Part shown: one piece after another, positions 8,358 to 14,993 of the stretch
Layout of the letters: every line of letters begins with the position of its first letter
Position numbering within the stretch: position 1 is the stretch's first letter
Origin: CAYJIX01 sp964370375
GTDB lineage: Bacteria > Desulfobacterota > Desulfovibrionia > Desulfovibrionales > Desulfovibrionaceae
DNA length: 19,985 nt
NCBI GenBank assembly: GCA_964370375.1
Contig: CAYJIX010000044.1
Coordinates: forward strand, 1 to 19,985
Direction of reading: 5' to 3'
Translations under genes and position numbers: made by a program
Notes under the pieces: generated by a model
Told to the model about the DNA's origin: nothing
The model's database searches: none
What the model saw: only the letters and a program-made list of their open reading frames with translations

Positions 8358-8386
8358 TTGCATAGTCTGCCATTTTTTTGTAAAAT
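8358..8386 (+). promoter_or_regulatory. Candidate promoter for the nucleotidyltransferase-kinase operon
   Basis: TTGCAT (8358-8363) and TAAAAT (8381-8386, five of six matches to the -10 consensus) are separated by exactly 17 bp. They lie about 40 bp upstream of the ATG of the nucleotidyltransferase-like gene. The -35 box matches only weakly (three of six). The 133-bp gap after the SDR gene otherwise holds no gene. Confidence 0.35.
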
Positions 8387-8423
8387 AGGCCTTTATTGTT
8401 ACTCTATTCACAAAGGGCCATGC

Positions 8424-9518
8424 ATGACACAACAATCTAGGCTGACACTTCTGCTCGATGCTTTAGCCAAACGATATGTAACAGCAAAGGATGTTGACCT
8501 TTTACAATGCGTTTTTGCAGCCAATCCCACGCAAGAACGTTTGGATGCAACGCTACAAACAAACGACATTGAACATTTGGGCTTATCAAGGGCTCTTTTG
8601 CTATCCTATGTTTTGCACGACCACCCGGCACTTGTTTTTCCGCCAAACACAGTACCGCGCCTAAAGGGGCTGGTTAAGTATTTTCATTTTGCCAATATCA
8701 AGGTGCTGGCCCATTTTTCTGCCATAGGCAGGGCCTTGAACGAGGCAGATATTCCCCTTGTGCTCATGCGCGGTGCTGCCTTTAAAAGCTTACGCCCAAA
8801 GCTATCGCGCCCCATGGGCGATGTGGATATCCTTGTGCACAAAAAGCATATGGAAACATCCGTGCAAGTAAGCGAAGCATTGGGTTATACTGCCTCAAAG
8901 CAAGCTCATTCTGTGGACATGTACATGCAGGATACAGCTGCCGTAGACATTCACCATGTATGTTTTGTTACGCAGACAAATACAGACGCTTTTCATGCTA
9001 ACCTGTTTGCAAGGGCAAAACCGTGTGAACATTTTAGAGTGCGCTTTTTATTGCCGTGCCATGAGGATTTGTTCTTTTTAACGGCAGTAAATATGATAAA
9101 GAACATGTTTGAAATCTCGTCTGTCAATACGCTTTTTTATACTTTTGGTGATTGTAAATACCTATTGCAATCAAAGCCTGATTTTGATTGGTCAATTGTG
9201 TATGAAAACGCGCAAAATACAGGCACAAGTTTTCAATTGTACCTAGCCATGCAGTTTATGAACCATATTGTGCCAAACATCATCAATCATCCACCATGCA
9301 CAATGGATAAAAAGATACTTGAAGAAAAAACAAACAAAAGCCTTTTCCTTATAAAATACCTGCAACCTTTACAAGAAGCTTGCCGAAAAATGCTTGTCTT
9401 GCAATTAAAAAACAATCCAAAATATTATGGAAAACGTATTATAACATTCCTTTTATGGAAAAAACTGGCGAAATACCCAGCCCTTGTACGTTGGTTTTTG
9501 CAAAAAAAGGATGTGTAA
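8424..9518 (+). CDS. Nucleotidyltransferase-like protein (NTP_transf_5 family)
   Basis: A 364-residue cytoplasmic protein resembling the PF14907 nucleotidyltransferases. The core is VLMRGAAFKSL (113-123) followed by RPMGDVDILV (129-138). Asp133 and Asp135 form the paired metal-binding aspartates, and VDIHH (174-178) supplies a likely third Asp, as in this fold. The C-terminal half is helical and unassigned. In other genomes such proteins sit beside HprK-like kinases and PqqD-like proteins, for example in lasso-peptide tailoring loci, but their substrate is mostly unknown. I place the start at ATG 8424, preceded by AAAGGG. The frame is open upstream to 8301 but has no ribosome-binding site there. 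The stop codon overlaps the next gene's ATG by one base (TAATG), so the kinase is translationally coupled. Confidence 0.82.
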   Translation: MTQQSRLTLLLDALAKRYVTAKDVDLLQCVFAANPTQERLDATLQTNDIEHLGLSRALLLSYVLHDHPALVFPPNTVPRLKGLVKYFHFANIKVLAHFSAIGRALNEADIPLVLMRGAAFKSLRPKLSRPMGDVDILVHKKHMETSVQVSEALGYTASKQAHSVDMYMQDTAAVDIHHVCFVTQTNTDAFHANLFARAKPCEHFRVRFLLPCHEDLFFLTAVNMIKNMFEISSVNTLFYTFGDCKYLLQSKPDFDWSIVYENAQNTGTSFQLYLAMQFMNHIVPNIINHPPCTMDKKILEEKTNKSLFLIKYLQPLQEACRKMLVLQLKNNPKYYGKRIITFLLWKKLAKYPALVRWFLQKKDV

Positions 9519-10645
9519 TGCAGGTTGTTAACCCTTCAGATGAAAAAAAAGCCAGGGCCTTTGCCGCTATCAAAGCCCATATAGAGAAAGCTGCAAAGCC
9601 TGCCTTTACACTGTATGCACAGCTGGGATCACAGCGGTTACGCCTTGTCAGCTATGCTGAAGGGTTTCGCTACCATATAGAAACCCAGCTTGCAGCTGTT
9701 TTGTGCGATGATACAAACGGCTATGACTCTACGCTTGTTCTTTGGCAAGAAAAAGACATGGAAAAGCTGTTTCGTAGCCTTGTTGGTGTGCACGATGAAA
9801 AAACGTACCGTGCCTTGCGTTATTTGCACATGACGCAAAAGAAAAGACCTTTTCAACATGTTTCGTATTGTGATGACAGCATTGCTTATGGTACCCCCTT
9901 TATTTTTGCTTCTGCTGCCAGTCAAGTTTGTAATGCCTATGACCCAAAAAATACTACCTATTATTATGGTGTTGAAGACCTTTCTATAGAAGCTTTCATG
10001 CATAAAGGCCATGCTTTTGTAAAAACACTGTATGATATTATAAAAAAACCAACAGCAAGCCTTGTTCACGGTGCTGTTATTGGTGTAAACAATACAGGTG
10101 TGCTTTTTTGCGGCACAGGACATAGGGGCAAATCAACACTTACAGTTAATGCACTGCTGCATGGATTTGATTATATAGCGGACGACTATCTTCTTTTAGA
10201 ACAGCACGGCAATGAGCTTTTTTCCTATCCTCTTTATTCCATCATTACTTTGTCAGATCAAAGTTATGACAGAATGAAAGGCAGGCTTAACGTAGCCTAT
10301 GTATCAAAAAATTCTAGAAAAGATAAAGATGTATATTCCATTTCTGCATATCATCAGCAATTTGCAACAAAATACCCCGTAAAACTATGCATATATCTGC
10401 GCTTTACAGACGACATTGAGCCAAGAATTACAATGGGTGATAAAGACATTGCTGTGCGAGAACTTGTTTTTTCTACGCTTCGGCAAGTTGGCGATACGCA
10501 AGATGTGCCAAGTATTGCAAAATTGTACGGTTTTGTAGAAAAATTGCCTTTTTATTGCCTGCATTTAACAAAGGATATTGACAAAAACACACAGTTTTTA
10601 CAGCATTTTTTAGAAAACTTTGCCAAGGAGGAGGGCAAAAGTTGA
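9518..10645 (+). CDS. HprK-like serine kinase domain protein
   Basis: A 375-residue protein with an HPr-kinase-like P-loop: CGTGHRGKSTL (Walker A, G199 to T207), then YIADDYLLLEQ (220-229), where the ADD motif matches the acidic strand of HprK. The N-terminal 180 residues are variable and do not look like the HprK N-terminal domain of Firmicutes. It is therefore more like the free-standing HprK-related kinases of lasso-peptide (PadeK/ThcoK) and HPr-rel systems than the carbon-catabolite regulator. The frame is open upstream to 9380, but the ATG at 9518 is better. It overlaps the previous stop codon and has AAGG seven bases upstream. A phosphorylated peptide or protein is the likely substrate, inferred from family. 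Next on this strand is a 339-bp gap, then a PqqD-like gene. Confidence 0.83.
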   Translation: MQVVNPSDEKKARAFAAIKAHIEKAAKPAFTLYAQLGSQRLRLVSYAEGFRYHIETQLAAVLCDDTNGYDSTLVLWQEKDMEKLFRSLVGVHDEKTYRALRYLHMTQKKRPFQHVSYCDDSIAYGTPFIFASAASQVCNAYDPKNTTYYYGVEDLSIEAFMHKGHAFVKTLYDIIKKPTASLVHGAVIGVNNTGVLFCGTGHRGKSTLTVNALLHGFDYIADDYLLLEQHGNELFSYPLYSIITLSDQSYDRMKGRLNVAYVSKNSRKDKDVYSISAYHQQFATKYPVKLCIYLRFTDDIEPRITMGDKDIAVRELVFSTLRQVGDTQDVPSIAKLYGFVEKLPFYCLHLTKDIDKNTQFLQHFLENFAKEEGKS

Positions 10646-10707
10646 CAAACTGCGTGCGAACGATTTTTGCGATCTGCACAGGGGCTTATGCCTGTTCAGC
10701 CTTCTGA
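10642..10707 (+). CDS. Possible 21-codon Cys-containing small ORF (TTG start)
   Basis: A TTG at 10642 overlaps the kinase gene's TGA (TTGA), with the purine-rich run AAGGAGGAGGG (10625-10635) six bases upstream, a near-ideal ribosome-binding site. The frame stays open for 21 codons to TGA at 10705-10707. It would encode a peptide with three cysteines (positions 4, 12 and 18) and a hydrophobic centre (TIFAIC). The site is suggestive, lying between a peptide-kinase-like gene and a PqqD-like gene. However, the GGAGG run also encodes Lys-Glu-Glu-Gly in the kinase, the peptide is very short, TTG is a rare start, and I recognise no family. A chance open frame is quite possible. Confidence 0.2.
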   Translation: MTNCVRTIFAICTGAYACSAF

Positions 10708-10984
10708 TTTGCTATGTTTTTCCTCTTTCTTTTTTTCCGTTTTTTACTGTTTTTATGAAAAAGTTTAAAAGTTTTCAATCCGTTTTTACATTTTAACGCT
10801 TTGTTTTTACAGCTTTTTTTTGTAGCTAAAAACACATTGTCACGCAAGCTGTGCTATGCAAAAGGCTTTTTATTTGATACTGTATGTTTAAAGCTGTTAT
10901 GTGCTGATTTTTTTGGCACAGGATAGTGTACCTTCATGGTGTACTTTATTTTACTCGAACAACAACGATATTTTAGGAAGGCTC
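10646..10984 (+). other. 339-bp T-rich gap between kinase and PqqD-like genes
   Basis: Apart from the possible 21-codon ORF at its left edge, I see no gene here. A small hairpin (ACAGG 10678-10682, CCTGT 10691-10695) precedes a pyrimidine-rich stretch (about 10697-10750). It may be a weak terminator, but the T-run is not adjacent. GTTTTTAC occurs near 10790 and 10803, with a similar block near 10739. An imperfect TTTTTAC-AGCT / AGCTAAAAA pairing lies around 10805-10832. TTGATA (10874-10879) could be a -35 box, but no convincing -10 follows. The gap is much larger than others in this gene block, so a new promoter or a structured leader for the PqqD-like gene is likely. Confidence 0.4.
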
Positions 10985-11398
10985 ATGTACGCACTCAACG
11001 ATGTCAAAATGTTTTACGACATGGCAGATGATCAGGTCATCATCATTGATTCATCCTCTGGTGATTATTATGCTTTAAATATCTTGGCCTCTCTTACCTT
11101 TGACTATCTTGCAAAGGGCGCTTCTACTCTTGCAGTGTGCAGTGCGCTACAAAGCCTGTCCGCGGACAGCTCCATGGTTGAGGAAAAGCTCAATGCCTTT
11201 ATAGCTCAATTGATTGAGCAGGAAATCCTTATTAAAACAGGGGCTTCAACAGATATGGACGTGGCTTTTTCGCCGGATGTTGTGGCGGACGGTTTTGACT
11301 TTGATATGGAAAAATTTGACGATTCCCAGGACATTTTGCTGGCAGATCCCATCCACGACGTGGAGGAAGAACAAGGCTGGCCCGTGTTGAAAAAATGA
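10985..11398 (+). CDS. PqqD-like protein with acidic C-terminal tail
   Basis: A 137-residue protein. Residues 1-85 look like a PqqD fold, the peptide-binding winged-helix module (RRE) that presents precursor peptides to modifying enzymes. It opens with a short strand pair, then VIIIDSSSGDYYALN and the ILASLTFDYLAKGAST helix, ending with a FIAQLIEQEILIK helix. Residues about 90-137 form a separate acidic tail rich in Asp and Phe that ends DPIHDVEEEQGWP before VLKK. Ordinary PqqD proteins are about 90 residues and lack this tail. The start is ATG 10985, preceded by AGGAAGG (10975-10981); the open frame extends to 10901 without a ribosome-binding site. Its stop overlaps the next gene's ATG (ATGA). 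The partner peptide is not identified. Confidence 0.78.
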   Translation: MYALNDVKMFYDMADDQVIIIDSSSGDYYALNILASLTFDYLAKGASTLAVCSALQSLSADSSMVEEKLNAFIAQLIEQEILIKTGASTDMDVAFSPDVVADGFDFDMEKFDDSQDILLADPIHDVEEEQGWPVLKK

Positions 11399-12546
11399 CA
11401 AAACCTAGCCAACGTATTACAAATTTAGCCAAAGAAGCCTGCTTTGGCTGTGCATCCTGTCACAAGGTCTGCGCGAAAGAGGCCCTTGTCATGCGCGCAG
11501 ATGCCGAGGGCTTTTTGTACCCCTTTATCGACAGCACCCTTTGTGTGGAATGTGGTGCGTGCGCCTTTGTGTGTCCGTCCCTTAGCGATGGTGCTGACCT
11601 GCATGAGCCTTTGGCCTATTATGCCGCTGCCTATAACGACAGGAGCGTTCATGAAAAAAGCTCGTCAGGCGGCGTTTTTGTTGCCCTTGCCAAAGAGGTA
11701 CTTCTGCAAGGCGGTGTTGTTGTTGGCGCGGCTTTTGAACAAAAAAGCGGTGACGGCCCCCTTTTTACGGCGCACCGTTGCATAGATTCTGAAAAAGAGC
11801 TTCACCTTTTACAGGGCTCAAAATATTCGCAAAGCCGTCTTGATACCGTGTTGCAAGGCCTTGTGCGCCTTGCCTATGAAAAACCCATGCTTTTTAGCGG
11901 AACCCCTTGTCAGGTAGGGGCTGTAAAGCGGCTTGTGGGAAAGGCGGCAGCGCGGCTTTATTGTGTTGACCTTGTGTGCTATGGGGTTGCAAGTCCCTCA
12001 TGCTTTGCAAAGTACCTCGCGTCCTTGGGAAGCGTGACGGATTTTTCGTTCAGGGAACGGGTTCAGGATAAAGGCAATAGGTTCATAAGCTATACAATTG
12101 ACGGTAAAAAAACGGTTCAAGCCCATGGCATGAGCCCGTTTATGCGCGCGTTTTTTGCCAACATGTGCATGCGTCCTTCCTGCCATGTGTGTCCGTATGC
12201 AAAAGCTCAGCGCGTGGGCGACATCACCCTTGCCGATTTGCACAACACGCGTCGCCCTGCCACAGGTTTTGAAGGGGGGCAGGGGGCCAGTGCCGTTTCT
12301 GTCAATACTGCCATGGGGTTAGAGCTTTGGCAGCGTGTGCAAAATTCTTGCATCTCCCATCCCATGACGAAAGAGGACAGCTCGCAGCCGCGCCTTGAAG
12401 CTCCCACCAAGGCTTCTGACAAACGCAACGCCTTCATGGCAGATTTTGCACACCTTAGCTTTTCTGAGCTTGTCCAAAAATACGTACCACCAACAGATGC
12501 CAAGCAACGCCTTTTAGCACAGTTGCGAGCCCGCCATGGCAAATAG
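11395..12546 (+). CDS. FrhB-like iron-sulfur protein (F420 hydrogenase/dehydrogenase beta-subunit family)
   Basis: A 383-residue protein. Two CxxCxxCxxxC ferredoxin motifs lie at the N-terminus (C16, C19, C22, C26 and C50, C53, C56, C60) and should bind two [4Fe-4S] clusters. They are followed by the FrhB/FdhB C-terminal domain with the SSSGG segment (about 89), the KYSQSR segment, the SGTPCQVGAV signature (about 167) and the CHVCPYAKAQRVGDITLADLH block. In true F420 hydrogenases this subunit carries flavin and reduces F420. Many bacterial relatives sit in polysaccharide clusters next to pyruvyl transferases and glycosyltransferases, where their reaction is not settled. This copy fits that context, with three glycosyltransferase genes and a pyruvyl transferase downstream. 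The ATG overlaps the PqqD-like stop by four bases. Confidence 0.9.
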   Translation: MTKPSQRITNLAKEACFGCASCHKVCAKEALVMRADAEGFLYPFIDSTLCVECGACAFVCPSLSDGADLHEPLAYYAAAYNDRSVHEKSSSGGVFVALAKEVLLQGGVVVGAAFEQKSGDGPLFTAHRCIDSEKELHLLQGSKYSQSRLDTVLQGLVRLAYEKPMLFSGTPCQVGAVKRLVGKAAARLYCVDLVCYGVASPSCFAKYLASLGSVTDFSFRERVQDKGNRFISYTIDGKKTVQAHGMSPFMRAFFANMCMRPSCHVCPYAKAQRVGDITLADLHNTRRPATGFEGGQGASAVSVNTAMGLELWQRVQNSCISHPMTKEDSSQPRLEAPTKASDKRNAFMADFAHLSFSELVQKYVPPTDAKQRLLAQLRARHGK

Positions 12547-12567
12547 CGAGCAGGGGAAATAACGGGC

Positions 12568-13326
12568 ATGACAAAGAGCATGGCAGATACCATGACAAAT
12601 ACCATGGAAAACTTTCATGCAGACAACGCACCCCCTGCACAACCTGCTGTGTCTGTTCTTGTAACCTGCTATAATTATGGAGAATTTTTGCAGGAATGTA
12701 TCGAAAGTGTGCTTTGCCAAACCTTTACCGATTACGAAATCGTGCTTGTGGACAACGCCTCCAGCGACAACACAAAGGACATAGCCGCAAACTATCCGCA
12801 GGTGCGCTATATATATGAACCGCGCCTTGGAGTTGGCATTGCGCGAAACACTGCCTTGCGTGCGGCAAAGGGCAGGTTTATTGGATTTTTGGATGCCGAT
12901 GATGTGTGGCCTGCCGATAGGCTTAGCTTTTTATATCCGCTCACAGTAACGCTGCATGAACAAAAAATCATACCTTACGGCAAGGTACAGAATTACTTTT
13001 ACGGGGAAGAAGTGCGCAAATCAGCCCTGGCCCATTTGATGCTGGCAAAAAGCAAGGGCGAATTTCATGCAACCTCCTTGGTGCATCAAAGCGTGTATGA
13101 AGCCATTGGTTTTTTTGATGAAGAAGTAACCTATGGAGAAGACACAGCCTTTTCCATACGCTTGCAAAAGGCTGGCTTTTGCTTTCAAGACCAAGATGCG
13201 ATTGTGTTGCACAGACGCCTGCACGGCAGTAATATTTCCATTGTGGAGCGCGAGAGCAGCTTTGCATTACACGAAGGGCGCGAAGAGCGCCTTAAAGCCT
13301 ACAGAGAACGACATAAAAAACGGTAA
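12568..13326 (+). CDS. Family 2 (GT2) glycosyltransferase, first of three
   Basis: A 252-residue inverting glycosyltransferase of the GT-A fold. SVLVTCYNYGEFLQECIESV (about 29-48) is the nucleotide-sugar-binding opening, LVDNASSDNT follows, and the metal site is DADD at 109-112. Near the C-terminus, LHRRLHGSN is a conserved element shared with the next gene (LLRRLHPQS). No membrane helix is evident, so it should act at the cytoplasmic face of the membrane. The start is uncertain: four in-frame ATGs occur within the first 39 bases. I take the first because AGGGGA lies ten bases upstream; the GT domain only begins at about residue 27. The next gene starts only 3 bp after the stop. The donor and acceptor sugars cannot be read from sequence. 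Confidence 0.88.
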   Translation: MTKSMADTMTNTMENFHADNAPPAQPAVSVLVTCYNYGEFLQECIESVLCQTFTDYEIVLVDNASSDNTKDIAANYPQVRYIYEPRLGVGIARNTALRAAKGRFIGFLDADDVWPADRLSFLYPLTVTLHEQKIIPYGKVQNYFYGEEVRKSALAHLMLAKSKGEFHATSLVHQSVYEAIGFFDEEVTYGEDTAFSIRLQKAGFCFQDQDAIVLHRRLHGSNISIVERESSFALHEGREERLKAYRERHKKR

Positions 13327-13329
13327 TTC

Positions 13330-14004
13330 ATGGACATTTCAATCATCATCCCTGCACACAATGCTGCCCTCTACCTAGAAGAATGTTTGCAAAGCTGCAT
13401 CCTTTCTGCCAGTTATGCAAAGCTTGATGTTGAGCTCATTGTCATTGATGACGGCTCAACAGATGCCACAGCGCAGATTGCAGCACGTATGGCCCCTATT
13501 TGTCAAAGCCAACAACAACAAGGCGCGGCAGCTGCCCGCAATGCTGGTATTGCTTTAGCTAAAGGTGACTTTGTTTTTTTTCAAGATGCCGACGACCTTA
13601 TAAGCAAAGAAGCCCTTTCTATCCTTTATAACGTCCTCATGGGCCAAGATACAGCCCATATGGCTGCGGCCCTTGCCACTGATTTTATATCGCCCAACCT
13701 GACCTTTGAGGAACAACAACAATGCAAGGCACGCCAGGCACCTTATGCCGGCACCATGCCGGGCACCATGTTGATACAAAGGCAGGTGTTTGAGCGTGTA
13801 GGCGTTTTTGATACATCCCTTGCAACAGGCGAAACCGTGGACTGGCTTGTGCGCGCACAGGACATGGGCGTACACAAAGTGCAGCTTGACGCCGTAACCT
13901 TGCTACGTCGCCTTCACCCGCAAAGCACAGGTGCCATGCATAAAAGCCAAGAACGTAAAGATTATTTGGCTATTTTGCGCAAAAGGCATGCGAAAAAAAC
14001 ATGA
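13330..14004 (+). CDS. Family 2 (GT2) glycosyltransferase, second of three
   Basis: A compact 224-residue GT-A protein: ISIIIPAHNAALYLEECLQS (about 3-22), LIVIDDGSTDAT (36-47), an RNAG segment (70-73) and the metal-binding QDADD (85-89). The second half (the G-F-D-x-S-L-A-T-G-E-T-V-D-W block and LLRRLHPQS) parallels the preceding gene closely in layout, so the pair probably arose by duplication. A run of four Gln (60-64 region) and Ala-rich stretches mark a flexible loop. No membrane segment is visible. It starts 3 bp after the preceding gene and overlaps the next by four bases (ATGA), an arrangement suggesting tightly coupled translation and a shared glycan pathway. Confidence 0.88.
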   Translation: MDISIIIPAHNAALYLEECLQSCILSASYAKLDVELIVIDDGSTDATAQIAARMAPICQSQQQQGAAAARNAGIALAKGDFVFFQDADDLISKEALSILYNVLMGQDTAHMAAALATDFISPNLTFEEQQQCKARQAPYAGTMPGTMLIQRQVFERVGVFDTSLATGETVDWLVRAQDMGVHKVQLDAVTLLRRLHPQSTGAMHKSQERKDYLAILRKRHAKKT

Positions 14005-14993
14005 AACAGGCAGGGGTAAACGAGTGTGACGTGGTGCAAGAAGCCTTAGACCAAAAAACGTTGAATCAAAAAACGTTAGGCCAAGAAGCCTTGACACAAA
14101 CAACCATGACAGGCTCAAGGTCAGCACAGGCAACCATGGCTGAGGCACCGCCTTTAGTCTCTTTAATAACGCCCACCTATAGGGCTGCACCATACCTATC
14201 TGAATACCTTGGCTCTGTATTGGCGCAGGACTATACGGCCTTAGAATTTTTCCTCATCAACGACGGGAGCGATGATGAAAGCTGTGCCATTGTGCAATAT
14301 TTTGCGCCGCTTTTTAAGGAAAAAGGCATTGTTTTTCAGTATATAGAGCAGGAGCATGGCGGACAGGCGAAGGCGTTTAATCGTGCGTTGCCCTTGGTTA
14401 CGGGATCCTTGCTCACATGGGCTGATTCCGATGACATTTTGCATCCGCAGAACATTTCGGCAAAGGTAGCGTATATGCTGGCGCATGATTGTTCGTTTGT
14501 GCGCTCAAATGCCTTGGAATTTTCTGACGACAGCAGCATTTTGGCAGAGGCAAAACATTCTGCAAAAGAAGCTGACAAAGCCTGCATGAACATTTTTGAA
14601 CAGCTTTTTTTGCAAAAAACCTATTGTTTGGCAGGTTGTTATATGATGAAAACAGACCTTTTTAAAGTCTGTTATCCCACCATGCAGATTCCCGATTCCA
14701 TTGTAGGGCAAAATTTGCAAATGCTTTTGCCTGCTGCCAGCAGGGCCGACTGCCATTATGTGGACAAGGTGCTGTTGCAGTACCGCAGGCACGCTGACAG
14801 TCATTATCATTCCCAAAAAGGCCTGCAAAAACAAAGCGCAAGACTTAAAGCCTTACTTGAGCTTTTGCAAGCTCTTATTCCTTACTGCACGTGGGATGAA
14901 AAAACGTGCCATAACCTCATTGACCAACAAAAAAAGGCTTTTTGGGCGAATTTTCGCGCCACAAGGCCAGTACAACAAGGGAGCATAACATGA
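14001..14993 (+). CDS. Family 2 (GT2) glycosyltransferase with a repeat-bearing N-terminal extension
   Basis: A 330-residue GT-A protein. The catalytic domain begins only at about residue 51 (PLVSLITPTYRAAPYLSEYL), with FFLINDGSDDES (83-94), GGQAKAFNRAL (120-130) and the metal site WADSDD (140-145). The N-terminal 50 residues are not part of the fold; they hold five degenerate five-residue units of the type QEALD/QKTLN encoded by a 15-bp tandem repeat. The C-terminus has QYRRHADSH, similar in position to the RR-x-H element of the two preceding enzymes. Codon-level start alternatives exist inside the extension (residues 36 and 46), but neither has a good ribosome-binding site. It overlaps both neighbours by four bases. 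Donor and acceptor are unknown. Confidence 0.87.
   Translation: MKQAGVNECDVVQEALDQKTLNQKTLGQEALTQTTMTGSRSAQATMAEAPPLVSLITPTYRAAPYLSEYLGSVLAQDYTALEFFLINDGSDDESCAIVQYFAPLFKEKGIVFQYIEQEHGGQAKAFNRALPLVTGSLLTWADSDDILHPQNISAKVAYMLAHDCSFVRSNALEFSDDSSILAEAKHSAKEADKACMNIFEQLFLQKTYCLAGCYMMKTDLFKVCYPTMQIPDSIVGQNLQMLLPAASRADCHYVDKVLLQYRRHADSHYHSQKGLQKQSARLKALLELLQALIPYCTWDEKTCHNLIDQQKKAFWANFRATRPVQQGSIT
14037..14111 (+). repeat. Five 15-bp degenerate tandem repeats in a glycosyltransferase N-terminus
   Basis: Five consecutive 15-base units start at 14037, 14052, 14067, 14082 and 14097. All begin CAA, and the first four end with a leucine codon followed by a variable codon. Units two and three share CAAAAAACGTT; units one and four share CAAGAAGCCTT. 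The repeat encodes Gln-x-x-(Leu/Met)-x five-residue units outside the glycosyltransferase fold. The unit is a multiple of three, so copy-number change would keep the frame. Confidence 0.8.

Noticed and set aside
8301..8423. Upstream start for the nucleotidyltransferase-like protein
   Set aside because: No ribosome-binding site at 8301, while ATG 8424 has AAAGGG at correct distance and a promoter-like pair lies between the two.
10901..10984. Longer PqqD-like protein starting at 10901
   Set aside because: No ribosome-binding site; AGGAAGG at 10975-10981 clearly points to ATG 10985.
12207..12720. Minus-strand open frames across the FrhB-like and GT2 junction
   Set aside because: They lie antisense to genes with clear motifs and contain no recognisable domain or ribosome-binding site.
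14047..14111. Gln-x-x-Leu repeats as a pentapeptide-repeat beta-helix
   Set aside because: The residues before Leu are Glu/Lys-Ala/Thr rather than the small-Asp/Asn pattern of pentapeptide-repeat proteins, and only five units exist.
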